From Paraphaeosphaeria minitans (lineage: Eukaryota > Ascomycota > Dothideomycetes > Pleosporales > Didymosphaeriaceae): a DNA stretch of 64,000 bases. Where the stretch lies: NCBI GenBank assembly GCA_015832175.1, contig WJXW01000006.1, positions 248,001 to 312,000 of the forward strand. The letters are read 5' to 3'. Numbering within the stretch: position 1 is the first letter of the stretch; every line of letters starts with the position of its first letter. The notes under the pieces were generated by a model. It did not search any database. It saw only the letters and a list, made by a program, of their open reading frames with translations, and had not been told where the DNA came from. The position numbers were made by a program, and so were the translations under genes. Below are positions 21,593-35,877 of this stretch, piece by piece.

Positions 21593-22015
21593 ATGCGCAA
21601 GACGCGCGCAAGCCCAGCGAAGAATAATAACCAGGCACAATGATGAGGCTGGATTCCCAAGGCTCGATGGCACCATCGCTGCTTCTTTACTGGGCGAGAC
21701 CCCGTCGTTGTCCCGAAGAATTTTCCGACCACCATGGTTAGCGCGGATTGCGCCATACTTCTTCACTATGAGACCTTCGCGCCATGGTACGGTGGCTATT
21801 TGTACGGGCTGCCGATGACGGAGCACAAGATGGATTCCCTCGCGCAATCGACTTTCTGCTCTCTCTCTTCTCCATCGCTGTGCTTGCCCATATCCCGCTT
21901 TGCACTTTGATCCGCTTTACAAACCTCTCCGTAAACGCTCAAGAGCACTCCCGTTCTCCACTCCAGTACATCACTTGTAGTGTCTTCCTAGCTCTTGTCT
22001 CGCACCCTCGGAACA

Positions 22016-22965
22016 ATGTCGTCGACCTCGTATTACGAAGAAGCAAACATGATCCGCGACGACGAATCTGGTTATGCCTCTGGCGAGTCTAGCCACGAGA
22101 GCCTGCCCGAGATCGTATTCTCCAAGGCTCACCTCAAGTTCCTCAACCACCAGTTGGCCCAGCTCGAGCCCCAAGGTCCGTAGCACTCACATGATGCACA
22201 CGAGTTGCCCATTCTAATCCCTTTCTAGATATCCTCCGTTGGTGCATCACTTCCCTGCCTGGCCTTCACCAGTCCACGGCTTTTGGCCTGACCGGTCTGG
22301 TCACCGTGGACATGCTCTCCAAGCTGGATGGTCCCTTGAAGTCCAACATCGATCTCATCTTCTACGATACCCTCTACCAGTTCCAGGAGACTCTTGACCT
22401 CGTCGAGAAGGTTCGACAGCGCTACGGCAACACCATCCACGTGTACAAGCCCCGCGGATGCAACACGACCGAAGACTTCGAGGCCAAGTACGGCAAGAAC
22501 TTCTGGGATGTCAACGATGAGAAGTACGACTACGTCGCCAAGGTGGAACCCGCCGCTCGGGCGAATGCTGAGCTCAATGTCAAGGCCCTCTTGACGGGAC
22601 GACGGAAGAGCCAGGGTGGAAAGCGTGGTGACCTCGACATCATCGAAGTCACCGACAGCGGTGTCATCAAGATCAACCCTCTCGCCAACTGGTCCTTCGC
22701 CCAAGTGAAGGAGTATGTCGACGCGAACAAGGTTCCCTACAATGACCTTCTTGACCGCGGATACAAGAGCGTTGGTGACTGGCACTCGACGCAGCCTGTC
22801 GCCGCCGGCGAGGACGAGCGCGCCGGCCGCTGGAAGGGAAAGAACAAGACCGAGTGCGGCATCCACAACCACCAGTCGCGCTACGCCCAGTTTTTGGCGC
22901 AGCAACAACAGCATCAAGAAGCCGAGGCGTTGGCGCAACAGCTGGAGAAGATTGTGGTTGCTTGA
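22016..22965 (+). CDS. MET16: Phosphoadenylyl-sulfate (PAPS) reductase, thioredoxin-dependent
   Basis: The enzyme reduces PAPS to sulfite with electrons from thioredoxin, the committed reduction step of sulfate assimilation in the cytosol. Two exons (22016-22175 and 22229-22965) flank a 53-bp intron with a CTAAT branch site; the product is 298 residues. Visible motifs are TAFGLTGLVTVDML (substrate/nucleotide loop), LIFYDTLYQFQETL, GRRKSQGG, INPLANWSF and the catalytic ECGIH with C263. This single-cysteine, iron-sulfur-free type lacks the extra CC pairs of APS reductases. The first ATG in a good context is at 22016. It lies 730 bp upstream of ATP sulfurylase in the same orientation. In Aspergillus nidulans the homologues sA and sC are also linked. 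Confidence 0.96.
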
Positions 22966-25766
<2,801 letters not shown>

Positions 25767-25935
25767 GCGTTGCGCTGGGGGCTTGCGGGTTGTTTCCTTT
25801 TTTTCTAAAACGACGGCACGATACACTATGAAGGCAGTTTTATTTCCCTTTTTATTGGCCTGGGTGATGCGATACGATGCGATTTGATGTGATGTGAAGC
25901 AATACGATGCGATGTAACACCCACCCACCTCCGCT

Positions 25936-25955
25936 CCCCCCCCCCCCCCCCCCCC
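25936..25955 (+). repeat. Homopolymeric run of 20 C
   Basis: Twenty consecutive C bases are followed closely by CTCTCCCACCC and a (CA)n tract of about 16 bases. The exact length is unreliable because sequencers miscall such runs. Confidence 0.9.
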
Positions 25956-26162
25956 TCTCCCACCCAACACACACACACACACTAACAAATCCGCAATCAC
26001 GGATGGTGACTCGACGTCCAGATAAGGTTCCCGCATTAGAACCCCCCTCCACCCCCCTCCCCCGTGGGGATGTTGGTTCTCTCCCACCCACTCACGACTG
26101 GCGCGGTGGGGCTGGCGTGGCGTGGCGTGGAGCACGTCAGAGTCGCTGGGGATGGCGTGCTT

Positions 26163-26285
26163 GCGGGGGGTTTTGGACTATTGTTAGGGAAGGGAGGGGG
26201 GAAAGGGGAAAGGGAAAAGGGAGGGGAGGGGAGGGGAAAAAGGGTGGTAAGGGGGGAGGGAAGGGAAGGGAAGGGAAGGGTGGAA
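26163..26285 (+). repeat. Purine/G-rich tract with many G runs
   Basis: About 120 bp of nearly pure purine on the plus strand with repeated GGGA/GGGAA blocks (AGGGAAGGGAAGGG type). Runs of three or more G separated by short spacers could form G-quadruplexes. Confidence 0.8.
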
Positions 26286-26382
26286 GGGTGGTATGTTATG
26301 GTAGTCTATGATGGTGGTCTATGCTATGCTATGCTACGAGACGGTACGTTTGGGGCTGGAAGGATCGGTGGGTGACAGGGTG

Positions 26383-26438
26383 TTGTGGATTGTGGATTGT
26401 GGATTGTGGATTGTGGATTGTGGATTGTGAATTGTGGG
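26383..26438 (+). repeat. Heptamer array (TTGTGGA)8
   Basis: Six perfect TTGTGGA units are followed by one TTGTGAA and one TTGTGGG, in exact 7-bp register. It is noncoding, and because seven is not a multiple of three all frames are traversed. Confidence 0.95.
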
Positions 26439-27869
26439 TTGCGTCTGCAGGTGCTTACACTGGAGGGTATCCATTCTGATTTAACCTGAGCTTCTTGCGG
26501 AGGCAACTGCTTTGTACGTTGGTGATACCCCAGGAGGAAGCAGTACGACTGATCTTGCTTTCACCAGGTCGTACTCTGATTGGACAAAGTACGGCTCAAG
26601 TGTGCAGTCGTGGCCGAAGACCCACAAAAGGACGACCCATGCCTTCTAGAAGAGAAATAACGTGTGTTGCCGACCGTTATTGCGGCGTTCCTGGTGGACG
26701 GGCCCTTGGCGCAGAGGACGCGGCGGTCGCTTGTACCTAGGTAGGTACCGTACGCCCGGCTAGGAATGAATCTAGTGCTCCTACCCCAGGTACTGTGCCG
26801 CAACAAACGGCGAGCGCAGAATGCTGTTGCAGAATAACATGCGGCGAGGTATATGGGTTAATCGTACGTATGGTGCATGCAAACTTCCACGCGACATCTT
26901 CCCACGTTTAAACGGAGTCGGTAGTGATCGTAGTGATGGATGTGTTTGGATGCAGTAAAACCGTATCGAAGGAACATGTAGCTAAATCCGGCGTAGACTG
27001 CGCTCGCATGTGGAATAGAAGCAATTGGTCCGATATCAAATGGGCAGCCTGGGCTGTGTCAGTACGAGATGGCGTCTGTGAACGTTCACCCGGAGTCTAG
27101 GGATTATAGTAGCACTTGGAGATGGCATGCGTGCTCACTGCATTGCAGCAGCTGTTAAGCATACTAGTTTTAATCGCTTTGATCTTGTGCAGCGACCTCT
27201 ATGCAGTGCATGAGGCATTGCAGCAATTTTTAGATCCGGGTTCGGTCGACTCTCTCGATTGTAGACGAGTCACACTCGTAGGATACCAGCCGTTTTCGAG
27301 GTGCGAGTACAGATATGAGCTTAATATCGCCGTGGTCAGTTTCTGGTACATGGTCAGATACACGCCCAGCATTTTGTCGTGGTTTGATCCTGGTAGGGTA
27401 CATGGATCGGGTAAATGATCGCTGAGTATCAGCCAGAATGGATGAAGGCGTCGCAAGAAACGTATATTATCGCGCTTATCAGGACAGGTAAAAGACACGA
27501 TTCCAGACTGTTTTGATTCGCTAAAGGTCGTACTTGCGAAGCTGGAATCGAAAGAGGCTCGAGTTCGAGAACCTGCATCGTATACCCTGGAGACACACTA
27601 TGGCTCCTGGGTCGCGTATATTGCGACCCGGAGATCACACGTGGTGCTGGTCAAGGTGTTTAAATAGCGACAAGAATGCAGCTCCCTTACTTCATTAGAC
27701 AATCGCGTGCCTTGCTCCACTGAAGATTGCCATCGGATATCTGCACTTGCGACGTTGAGGCAACGGGCATAGAAGAGGACTCTCGCCGCACCGATACTTA
27801 TCTAATATCGAACAACACTCCTCGGACAGGACCGTGAGAACCCATAGCCGCTAGCCACCGCACAGCATA

Positions 27870-28167
27870 ATGAAATTCTTCGCCGTGGTTGCATTGGTCA
27901 TGGTCTCAGTCGCGGTCGCCTCGCCTGCATCGGTATGCTTTTTTCTGTTGCCAAAACTGCTGGTATTGACATAACAATCAGGCGAACCTGGAGCGTTCTG
28001 TCAAGGTCAGCCGAACCGCGGACGGAGCCACAACTCTCACGCCATGTATTGAATGTCCCTGCACAGGCTGGGCGGTCACGGATTGCAAATGCGTAAGAAC
28101 GGCTAGTCCGACCGCTCATATTGTAGCTGACAGATCAAAGATTCCCAACGGATGCTGCTGCACTTGA
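27870..28167 (+). CDS. Small cysteine-rich secreted protein (66 aa), function unknown
   Basis: Three exons (27870-27932, 27982-28092, 28141-28167) encode 66 residues. Residues 1-18 form a signal peptide (MKFFAVVALVMVSVAVAS). The second intron is 48 nt (GTAAGA donor, GCTGAC branch site, AAAG acceptor); with it the protein ends CKCIPNGCCCT and the mature part has eight cysteines in the pattern C-x2-C-x-C-x7-C-x-C-x3-CCC. Without it the frame stays open and adds 16 residues (82 aa) with the same eight cysteines; a CAG acceptor seven bases earlier gives a different tail without the triple cysteine. Such proteins in filamentous fungi include candidate effectors, antimicrobial peptides and cell-wall proteins, and the sequence alone does not decide. 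It was found by splicing, since no single frame is long enough to attract attention. Confidence 0.7.
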
Positions 28168-28755
28168 GGCGATATGGCAGAAAGGGAAGATGGAGGTGGC
28201 CGCTTTCCTGTTGTACGTTACGAATCTTATTCCGGGCCAAGGCAGGGAAAGCGTGAGAAAATGCATCAGGAGATGATTCAATGAATCTTAATCCACGCGC
28301 CGTGATCAAACGACTTCCCTAAGGTCCGCGGTGGAACAAGGAGGGAGTGTACAGTATGGTGGGAGGTCTCGCATCAGTGATGGCTCTGATAGGGTAGGCG
28401 CCTTGGCATCTCAGGACCGCGTCTGTCGTCATCCTTCTGCGAAGTGCGCGATCGGCCAGCTCACCACCAAAATGCCGAACGCCGGGATGAAGTAATTCCG
28501 ACGGTCCCCTATCGTGTCCTCGTGCGCAACGCTTGAGCAGCAACGCGTACAGCTTGCGTGCAGTCGCTTCTTGTTTTCATCTTATGATCATGCGGACGCG
28601 CAGCTGAACACTGTCACTTGTCTTTGCCTGGCCAATATACCTATATCAGTTGATGTTTAGACTACAGCCTCTTACGCATGGGTGCACTGTGTATACCTCG
28701 ACTACCGACCTTCACGCCGTAGCTCGGTATGCCTGAGACCGAGTCTGAGCTTGCT
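28168..28755. other. Intergenic spacer without recognised gene
   Basis: This 588-bp stretch between the small secreted protein and the cystinosin homologue shows no coding similarity or repeat. It should contain the 3' end of the former and the promoter of the latter. Confidence 0.5.
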
Positions 28756-29783
28756 ATGTTTCTTCACGCGCTATCGCGAATTTTGGGGTGGGCGTACTTC
28801 TTGAGCTGGTCAGTCTTACGATGCTGCTGATAAGCATCTTTGAAGCTAACTGTGGCAAAGGTCTGCGTCATTCTACCCTCAGGCTTTCAACAACTATAGA
28901 CGGAAGTCGACTCTGGGGCTCGCTGTTGGTAAGGAAACTGCAGGCAGACTCGCCCTCCAACCGAAGCTAAGTGGCACGTAGATTTCCCTACGCTCAACAT
29001 TCTCGGCTTTACATGGTACATTCCCCAACCAGCGAAAGATGGTTACATGCTGACGAATACCTACAAGCTATGCCATCAACACAGCCACCTTCATGTACTC
29101 TCCAACGATACGATCGCAATATGCCTACCGTCATCCTGCTGCACCCGAGAACACCGTACAGTTCAATGATTTCTTGTTCGCCGCCCACGGCGCGTTCATG
29201 TGTGTTATACTATATAGCCAATTCTATACATGGATATGGGGATTCAAGGTGGGCGCGCGGCAGAAGGCATCGAAGGGGGCCCTTGGCATATTCTGGGGTT
29301 GCGTCGTGGCAATACTGTTCACGGTTTTTCTTGCGCAAGTAGCAGGGAAGGACTCAGGGTATGACCCCAGCGGTTGGGCCTGGATTGATGTGGTAAGTTA
29401 GGACGCTCGGATAGACGGCTGTCTGCTGACTCGACTAGATCTATGCACTGGGCTATGTCAAACTCATCACGGTCGTCGTCAAGTACATACCGCAGGTCTG
29501 GGTGAATTTCAAGCGAAAGTCAACAGATGGGTGGAGCATATACCCTATGCTGCTCGACTTCGCAGGCGGATGGCTTTCCCTTGCGCAATTGGTCCTTGAT
29601 TCCTCGCTACAAAATGACTGGAGTGGCATTACGGGAAACCCGGTCAAGTTTGGCCTTGGGAACATTACGATCGTCTTTGATATCGCCTTCTTTGTCCAGC
29701 ATTACATACTTTACACGCATCCTGCGAAAAGCGCCGAAGAGGAAGAAGAGTGGAACGATGAGCGAGAGGATCTGCTCGCATAG
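28756..29783 (+). CDS. Cystinosin-family vacuolar/lysosomal cystine transporter (PQ-loop)
   Basis: Cystinosins export cystine from the lysosome or vacuole with protons. Five exons (28756-28808, 28861-28928, 28982-29015, 29068-29392, 29439-29783) with introns of 52, 53, 52 and 46 bp close to 274 residues. Splicing restores a classic N-terminus: [20 protein letters not shown] then [18 protein letters not shown], containing the first PQ loop. The second PQ loop reads [20 protein letters not shown], followed by [14 protein letters not shown]. About seven membrane segments are expected. It ends in an acidic tail ([15 protein letters not shown]). The very short 34-nt third exon is easily missed by gene finders. 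S. cerevisiae Ers1 is the distant homologue. Confidence 0.93.
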
Positions 29784-30861
29784 CCATCGTGAGCACGATC
29801 TCAATCCTTCGATAAAATCAATAACAACCATGCTCAATGGGCTCGTTGGGCTCAATAACAACTTTTCTTGATTAGCTCCGGCTACCAACTCCGCAAGCTA
29901 TTGGACTGTCACTGTGTGAACCATCAAGCGAAGCTAGCGGATAGTTCGGCGCATGAGTCGCCCTGACCGACGACACGAATCTCCTTGTGACGACTGACAC
30001 TACGCCTAGCCGACTTGAATCCTCCCAAGACCAGAACAAGCACTGGCCGCCGATGACTGCACGCATCCGGCAATGTACCTGCATCGATGGCGTAGCGTTC
30101 GTGCTATGGAGCGGGACGCGCACACGTTGTGGTTAGCCTGCCACCAAAATCACGACGATCGTGTCTCTGAGACAGGGATCACGCGAGGAATCCTAACAGT
30201 ATCTATGAATCCTTGGGCGACGATCGTGATTCCTTCGACCCTTGCTCGGCGAGCTATAGAACCTTATGCGACTCGCACATGGCTGTCAATGGGGCTCTGA
30301 GATCTACGCAGGGCTGGCACGGGCGCTTCTCAGTCGAAACAATCGGTGGCTAGATCTGTACTTTTGCATTCCACCTCGGGCACGTCCTGCTTTATACTTC
30401 CAACAGCAGGCAGCAATGCTTATTATCTGCTGTGCGACATCCCGACAATTTCGCTAAAGCAACTTAGAAAACTTCGTAACTGCGCCTCCAACACGCGACC
30501 TGATTGTATTTGCAAGTAGAATTGCGGGCTACGATTTTTATCTGCACATCGAGGCTCCGACTCAATATCTGGGTAGGCATTAGGCCAAACAAAGTTCCGA
30601 TCTGCTCTTGGGTCTCTCGCTGCAGGGTGTCATCATCGACCGTCAGTTCGGTGCGGCGCTAAAGCATCAGTCCGGGGGGTTTCAAAAGTCTGTTTGGACG
30701 TCTTGGGCCGAGCCGGTGTCAGTTGAGACCTTCTTAGTACGGTATGTCCAGCCATGCGTCATTAATGCACATGTATGCAGACGCGCTCTCCGTTAAGTGC
30801 AACCAACGTCCCGCTCCCACGATTGAAGTCTCTAGCGTAGAGGCCCGTCGGAGCAGCTGTC
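29784..30861. other. Intergenic region upstream of the RGS-LOV gene
   Basis: No gene, tRNA or repeat is recognised in this 1.08-kb stretch. It should hold the 3' end of the cystinosin homologue and the promoter of the photoreceptor gene. Confidence 0.5.
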
Positions 30862-33434
30862 ATGCCCATGTTGACCAAGAAGAAAAGGCACAGGCTCTCC
30901 GGCCACGGCTTCTTCTCCTCGTCGCCGCCTGTGATCTCTTCGCCAACAAACTTCGTTAATATCTCCGGCGCCGGCATGGGCCACCCGCTTCCGACTACTG
31001 GGGGTGGAGATCGAGATAGCGTCGCAGATGACAGCGTGCAAGCTACCAGGGTTGCAGAACCGCTCGTGGAGGATTTAGATCAGGTCCATGCCGACGAGGA
31101 GCATGCGCCGGCACCGCAGTTCCAACCCTCGCTAGGCAACACGGTCGACTACCTTCCTGGGAGACATCGATCCCCGACACCATCAGAAGAAGACGCTGCC
31201 GCCCCTCCGCCTGACTTTACACGAAGAGGCATTCATATCCCTACGAGAACTAGGTAAGATCGCCGCTATATTGTCACCATATAAACCTTATTGATACATC
31301 TATAGCAGCAACACCGCAGCGCTCAAAAGGAGGTTCCTTCGCTCCTCAAGCCTGCCACCAACTATACCAACAGAAACTGCTCCAATGTCCACCACAATTG
31401 ACTCTTCCTCCATGCGTGAACGGAGCTTGCGAAGCTCGGCCGACTCTGTTCGATCATACGACACTCAAGCTTCTTCAATCGCAACACACCAACTCGGTCC
31501 TCTCCAAACACAAGGCCCACTCGATGATGTCGACCGCCTGTCCCCCCTCCTGGAAGACGACCCCCAGTCCTACGAGCTCGTCGCGCCAACCTCAAACCAC
31601 AGCAAAGGCTTCGACCTGGAAACCCGGTCCGAGCAGTTGTTCTCTAGAGAGCACCTGCAAGCCATCTTCCGCGACACGCCTTCTCTCCTCCGCTTCACCG
31701 CGTTCCTCAGCACAGCCAGGCCCAACGCGGTGCCCGTCCTGATCTACTACCTCGACGCGCTCAAGGCCATGCGCGCGATACAGTATGCCAATGCCGTCGC
31801 CGAAGCGCTCGAGCCCATCGACGGACAGGAATTCACCGAACACCCTCCACGGTCCACGCTGAATGCCGTGCTCGAGGACAAGGCCCAGCAGGCCTTTGAC
31901 ATACTGGTCAGAGACGAGCTGCCCGCTTTCATAACGCACGTCTTCATCCAGCACGTCAGCCTCAGCATCCAGAAGCGCGTGACGGGCAACATGCCCCCGA
32001 TGCTGCGCGAAGCCAGCGAGGGTCTGGCCGAGGTAAGTGGCGACGGCCCAGGAATTTTTTGCGACACCTCTGACCGAACCGTGTGCAGGTGTTTTGCGTG
32101 TCCGACCCGTCCCGGTCGGACAACCCCATTATCTTCGCGTCGGAGGAATTCCACCGCACGACCCAATACGGCGTCAACTTCGCCATCGGCCGCAACTGCC
32201 GCTTCCTCCAGGGCCCGATGACGAATCGCAGCAGCGTGACGCGCCTCCACAACGCCGTCTCCGAGGGCAAGGAAGTCAGCGAGGTCTTCCTCAACTAGTA
32301 AGTCTCTCCCTCCCTTCCCTCCGCCCCAGCCCATTCAGAGCTAACATCCCGCCGTAGCCGCCGCGACGGCTCCCCCTTCATGAACCTCCTCATGATGGCC
32401 CCGCTCCTCGACTCCCGCGGCAACCTGCGCTACTTCATCGGCGCGCAGGTCGACGTCTCGGGCATGGTCAAGGACTGCACCGACCTGGATGCCTTCCGGC
32501 ACCACATCGACGTCAAGGAGGGCCGCGCGCCCTCGACCGAGGGCAAGGACGAGTTCCAAGAGCTGAGCGAGATGTTCAACGTGCAGGAGCTCGAGACGGT
32601 GCGGCGGTGCGGCGGGAACATGCATCGCGAGACTGTGGACGACGACGACCGGACGAGCATGCGCGGCCTGGGGCAGCAGGCACGCGCGCCGAGGGTCGTG
32701 ATCAAGGACGTGAGTGCCTACGGGGACGAGGGGCCGAGAAGCGGCAGTGTGCCGCTCAAGACGGAGGGCAAGTTGCAGGGCGTGTATAAACATGTGAGTC
32801 TGGGCAAGCGATGTAGGGTTTTGACATTGCTGACTAGGAGATGTAGTATCTGCTCATCCGGCCGGCGCCCTCGCTGCGCATCCTCTTCGTGTCGCCGTCG
32901 CTCCGCGTCCCGGGCATCCTGCAGTCCCGATTCCTCGACCGCATCGGAGGGAACACGCGCGTGCGCGATTCCGTCGCCGAAGCGCTCACCGACAGCTCGC
33001 GCGGCGTCACTGCGAAGATCCGCTGGCTGAGCACCGCGACGGCGAACCTCGACGAGGGCCATCACGAAGAAGGCAGGCCGCGGTGGATACATTGCACGCC
33101 GCTGCTGGGCCAGTCTGGTGCGGTGGGCGTGTGGATGGTCGTGTTGGTGGACGACGAGAAGCAGATGGGTTCTGGGCGGCGCTTCAGGCTGGCGCCGCCG
33201 ATCCCAAACGACGTGCGGAGACCGCAGCGACAGCGCGCCAACCACATGTCGCCGGAGCCATCGGTGTATGACAGGGACAGCGAGAGAGAGCGCGAGGGCA
33301 AAACACCCGTATACAACATGGGCCACATGAGTGGCAGCCAGCCGCGGCTTGCCAGGAACGGAGGCCACAGCCGACCCGAGAGCGCGATGAGCGATCAGAG
33401 AGCAGAGCCAAGCATCGCCTCTTTTGCACTGTGA
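30862..33434 (+). CDS. RGS-LOV blue-light photoreceptor (BcLOV4-like)
   Basis: Five exons (30862-31253, 31306-32032, 32089-32297, 32358-32793, 32847-33434) close to 783 residues. A disordered, basic N-terminus (KKKRHRLSG) precedes an RGS-like helical domain at about 240-360 (FSREHLQAIFRDTPSLLRFT). A LOV domain follows at about 374-480: VFCVSDPSRSDNPIIFASEE, then the flavin-adduct motif GRNCRFLQG with C410 intact, and FIGAQVDVSG at its end. The C-terminal third contains YLLIRPAPSLRILFVSPSLR and a PAS-like WIHCTPLLGQSGAVGVWMVV segment. In Botrytis, the RGS-LOV protein BcLOV4 moves to membrane phospholipids in blue light; a similar role is inferred. The second exon has a tandem TAGCAG acceptor allowing a one-residue variant. 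The start is the first ATG of the frame. Confidence 0.9.
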
Positions 33435-34024
33435 GGTGCCGGCGACGTGTGGAACGACATTGACGCAGTCAGGGAGCAACAATGATGGCAGCGTAGCGTC
33501 GGATCGCAATCGGCGCACGGTTCGTGACGAGGGCATCACGGAGACGACGATTCTCGAGCGAGAGGGCGTGGACGCGTCGCACAACGATTGCGTCTCGAGC
33601 AGTGTGTTGGCGCAGGAGGTCGAGCCTGTCATCGCGCGGCGGGCTGTTTTTTTCTTTCCTTTCTTTTCGTTGTGAGTAAGGTATCTGGGCGGCATTGGTG
33701 GTTCGGCACGGAGTTTGGGTTGCAATATACCCTCTGTGTATAGTTTCCTTCTGCGATGGTGGTAATAGTGTGGGCCGTAATCGGGAGGGCAATCGAGACG
33801 CTTCAAGCAGGACATATAGACTGCGGCGGTGTTAGTAGTGAATCAGGAGGTGTATAGGCGGAGACCGAGGTTACTCACTCTTCACCACATCACCAGCCCA
33901 CTCACATTTTAGTCCCTTCGATCAATCTATATCAGCATGTATGCGTGCGTTCGTGCGTAGATGCGTCGCAGCCATTCCCGCCCCACTCAAAATACGCGCA
34001 ACTCTCTCCTCTCCCATCCCATAC
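33435..34024. other. Convergent 3' intergenic region
   Basis: This 590-bp gap lies between the stop codons of the RGS-LOV gene (plus) and the Naa20 gene (minus). It has a T-rich tract near 33,648-33,670 suitable for a 3' end. No gene is recognised. Confidence 0.55.
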
Positions 34025-34687
34025 TCACCACACATCCTGCGGCAGCACCTCAAAGCTCTCCCCATCCTCCCTCACATGCGCCCTCTCCTTGTCCCTGCCC
34101 AGCGGCATCCGCATATCCAGCGCATCCTCCCCGTCATTGTAGTACTCCTTGACCTTGCGGTACACACTGTACCCCATCTTCCTGTACAGCTCCTTGGCCA
34201 CGACATTGCTCTCGCGCACGAACAGATCGACGAACCACGCGTCCGCGGCGTCGCACGCTTTGGCCAGGCTGTCGGACAGCGCGGTCGCGTGGCCGAGGCG
34301 GCGGGCGCGCGGGGCCACGGTCAGCGCGGTGATGTGGCCGTGCCAGGGAAGGTAGTTGGGGTCCGGGTTGGTGTGCGGGGAGTAGGGGTGGATCTGGGGC
34401 GGGAAGGGGGAGGACTCGAGCTTGCCGAGGACTGGAGGGTGTCAAAACGTTGGTCTACGGCGTGGGATTGGATTGGATTGGGTTGGATTGGGTTGGAGTA
34501 AAGGGCCGATGGACGCACTGTAGCCTTCTATCTCGCCGTCGGCGCCCTCAATGACGCGGCATAGCTCGGGCCATTTGGTCAGGTACTCGAGGTAGAAGCC
34601 GATGTTGTAGGTTTCGGTGAAGGGGTCAAGGTTGGTGGTGGTGAGGCGCAGGAGGTCCGACATGCGCATTGTGCGGATCGACGACAT
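34025..34687 (-). CDS. NAT3: Catalytic subunit of N-terminal acetyltransferase NatB (Naa20/Nat3)
   Basis: NatB acetylates nascent proteins starting Met-Asp, Met-Glu, Met-Asn or Met-Gln on the ribosome. Two exons (34519-34687, 34025-34431) and an 87-bp intron give 191 residues. The start MSSIRTMRMSDLLRLTTTNL and the segment ETYNIGFYLEYLTKWPELCR are typical of Naa20. After the splice site comes GYILGKLE, then the GNAT acetyl-CoA loop RARRLGHA and the C-terminal YRKMGYSVYRKVKEYYNDGE. The intron contains GGATTGGATTGG-type repeats. The gene converges with the RGS-LOV gene. Confidence 0.95.
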
Positions 34688-35877
34688 GGCGGCAATACTC
34701 GGACTGAGTGCTGTAGGGATGTGGGCCCGTCAATCGCAGGCGCTGTTGCTGGTGCTGGTGCGGGTGCTGGCTGGAGATTTTGGTGTTGACAAGCACTTCT
34801 AGTTTTGGTGGGGAAGCCGCGGGGGTCTCTCTTGCCTCGCCTAAACCTGCCCTTGGCCCTCGTCCACTCTTCGCATTCCCCCCGCTTGCGCATTCCATCA
34901 ACGTAGCCCCATCCCCTCATCCTTTCATCCCCCCTCCGCGTCCAGCATCAACCCAGACTACTACCGGTGTATGACGACAGCAACATGCAGCATGTGCCTC
35001 GTCCTTTGCGACCCTATTGACCGGCGGTGCTTCCCGCTGCAATCGACACGTCTCCTACACTGCCCGTCCAGGCAGTTTGACCAAGTCCTGAGGCGGCGCC
35101 CGTTCTAGACCTGGAACCACGTACACCGTAGCACTTCCTCACCCGATCATCATGTCATCTTGGGCGCGCGCGGTCGTCCTATTGGTGCTGCGAGGCGGCC
35201 TCCATCGCCCCTGCAATCGTCTGCGTTTGACGATGCTGCCCGTTCGAGCGATGTACGGCAGGCTTGGGGATCGTACCTAGGGCTGTGGCTGGGGTTCACG
35301 GCGGGAGAATAGACCGGACGGCCTGAGGATCCAGGGACGTTGTTGCATCCTGGTGGGTAGCTTTGGCACCTATTCTTGGACAAGATGCCTACAATGTAGG
35401 TACTTTGCTATGCAGGCACAAGCCATCAAGACGTCCTGTAGTCGCTGTCAAGTCAACAAGTCAACAAGGACACAGCATCACATATACCATCTCAACATCC
35501 ATGCATCCACCTATCCATCCTCGGACCAAAACTCACAATCAATCTGCCCAAACATACACCACGCTACAAAGACTCCCACTTGCTCAGATGACGTACAGCA
35601 TGCACAGCTTTGAGATGCGTCAACAAGTCGTCAATAGGTCAGGCGTACATGGGTCGCTTGGGGCAAAGTGCAGTCCAGTTGGTAAAACTGCAAAACAGCC
35701 GAGACAGCTGCTCGGTATCGGGTATCAAATTCTCCGTCGCTACAGATGCGTATACAAACATGCTACATAGTCGTTAAAAGGCATTGCAAGCTCTTTCCGG
35801 CCAGATTGGCATCCGTCCATTGTGATTGGCGGATACAAGCCTCGCTGCGTGAAAGTAATCCGACCTTGGACGCCTCC
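34688..35877. other. Intergenic region without recognised gene
   Basis: This 1.19-kb stretch lies upstream of Naa20 and downstream of the Swc3-like gene, both on the minus strand. Reading frames here are short, mutually overlapping and unlike any family. Nothing else stands out. Confidence 0.5.

Larger units (their letters stand above)
20461..22015. other. Repeat-rich intergenic region upstream of PAPS reductase
   Basis: No conventional gene is recognised in this 1.5-kb region. It contains the 51-bp minisatellite and a second cluster of short repeats, described separately, a GGCCCAC triplet around 20,660, and the promoter and leader of the PAPS reductase gene at its right end. Its sharp mix of tandem repeats suggests fast-evolving DNA. 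Confidence 0.55.
25767..27869. other. Long gene-free region with homopolymer, G-rich and heptamer repeats
   Basis: No gene is supported in these 2.1 kb. The left part holds TGCGATACGATGCGAT-type short repeats (25,866-25,915), a C-run, G-rich sequence and a heptamer array, listed separately. The right part (26,750-27,869) is ordinary-looking sequence. One frame at 27,116-27,418 has a hydrophobic start but matches nothing known. The last 100 bp should be the promoter of the small secreted protein. Confidence 0.55.

Noticed and set aside
27116..27418. 100-codon plus-strand frame with a hydrophobic start
   Set aside because: One possible membrane segment but no homologous pattern and no splice support; a chance frame is as likely.
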